This document shows positions 63,491 to 64,000 of a stretch of 64,000 nt of DNA, in pieces. The notes beneath the pieces were generated by a model. It saw nothing but the letters and a program-made list of their open reading frames with translations, ran no database searches and had not been told where the DNA came from. The position numbers and the translations under genes are program-made. Every line of letters starts with the position of its first letter. The stretch's first letter is position 1. Source of the DNA: Curtobacterium oceanosedimentum (GTDB lineage: Bacteria; Actinomycetota; Actinomycetes; Actinomycetales; Microbacteriaceae); NCBI RefSeq assembly GCF_020297365.1, contig NZ_JAIXIG010000013.1:1-64000 (forward strand), given 5' to 3'.

Positions 63491-64000
63491 CCGCCACGCT
63501 GCTGCGTCCGCGCGGGCTCGACGAGGCCCTGCGGCAGGCCGCTCCCCAGCGGGTCGGCGTCGTCACGAGCGCCGTCGGGCTCGGCCTGACGATCGCCGGT
63601 CTCGACGCCCGCGTGGGCGAGGTCGTGGTGGTCGGTCCGGAGGACGGCGAGCAGACCGCCGTCGAGGTCGTCGCGACCGACGCGTCCGGTGTGCGGTGCA
63701 TGCCGCTGGGCCGGCTCACCGGGGTCACGGCGGGCACCCCCGCGCGTCCGACCGGGCGGCCGGTGCTCGTGCCGACCGGCGCCGGGCTGTTCGGGCGGGT
63801 GCTCGACGGGCTCGGGCGACCGATCGACGACCGCGGTCCGCTCGACGCCGACGCCTGGGTCCCGCTCGACCACGACACCCCGAACGCCATGGCGCGGACC
63901 CGCATCAACACGCCCATGCAGCTCGGCGTCCGCGTGCTCGACACCCTGACCACGGTCGGCCGGGGCCAGCGCATGGGCCTGTTCGCCGGGTCCGGCGTCG
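63487..64000 (+). CDS. fliI: Flagellum-specific ATP synthase FliI, cut by window edge
   Basis: First 171 codons of the export ATPase. The N-terminal beta-barrel VGVVTSAVGLGLTIAGLDARVGEVVVV and DGLGRPIDDRGPL are typical, followed by RTRINTPMQLGVRVLDTLTTVGRGQRMGLFAGSGV, stopping at the beginning of the Walker A loop. GTG start in the fliH end (GTGA). Confidence 0.93.
   Translation, partial: MTATLLRPRGLDEALRQAAPQRVGVVTSAVGLGLTIAGLDARVGEVVVVGPEDGEQTAVEVVATDASGVRCMPLGRLTGVTAGTPARPTGRPVLVPTGAGLFGRVLDGLGRPIDDRGPLDADAWVPLDHDTPNAMARTRINTPMQLGVRVLDTLTTVGRGQRMGLFAGSGV

Overview
The window is about 71% GC with strong GC3 bias. It is gene dense and reads as chromosome of a motile member of the Microbacteriaceae; a Curtobacterium-like genus is my best guess. 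The reasons are the actinobacterial order sigA-murT-gatD-parE-parC-sepH-DUF4193-DUF3093-dut-DUF3710-DUF3159-acn-dxs, many small actinobacterial DUF proteins, apparently leaderless promoters, and a flagellar cluster with its own sigma factor. No rRNA, tRNA, CRISPR array, insertion sequence or prophage was seen.

Layout. 1-25 kb is housekeeping. It holds sucB (partial), lpd, pepA, a PAC2 protein, an MFS transporter, the principal sigma factor, a divergent MurT/GatD pair, a second type II topoisomerase (parE/parC convergent), a phosphodiesterase-like protein, SepH, dUTPase, aconitase and DXS. 25-32 kb holds an RNase D/DUF3000 pair, a two-gene beta-oxidation operon and an alpha/beta hydrolase. 32.3-41.2 kb is an accessory island read on the minus strand. 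A 1791-residue Rhs protein with an Esx-like N-terminus and a toxin-like tip overlaps a small immunity-like gene, followed by an array of immunity-like and broken genes. 41.3-48.1 kb has sufE/sseA, zapE, amtB behind a GlnR-type box, an aldo/keto reductase with a 9-bp tandem repeat at its end, a ChaB-like protein and a FabH-like synthase. 48.3-50.8 kb holds three poorly characterised genes. 51.1-64 kb is the flagellar cluster: flgN-flgK-flgL-fliW leftward; sigma factor, fliC, fliD, fliS, a fliT-position gene, flgB, flgC, fliE, fliF, fliG, fliH and fliI (partial) rightward.

How parts work together. Three FliA-type promoters (flgN operon, fliC, flgB operon) share one motif and fit the encoded sigma factor. 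The fliC leader carries two ACGGA sites and the cluster encodes FliW, which points to CsrA/FliW control with csrA outside the window. The most unusual item is the MurT/GatD pair. GatD has lost both catalytic residues of a glutaminase and MurT has no cysteines, so no zinc ribbon, yet the ligase motifs are intact. In a family with B-type peptidoglycan, where the D-Glu alpha-carboxyl carries the cross-bridge instead of an amide, this suggests a ligase repurposed to use something other than glutamine-derived ammonia.

Dispersed features: eight hairpins sharing a GGAGGC/GCCTCC stem, and at least eight genes whose start codon lies 6-7 nt after a -10 hexamer.
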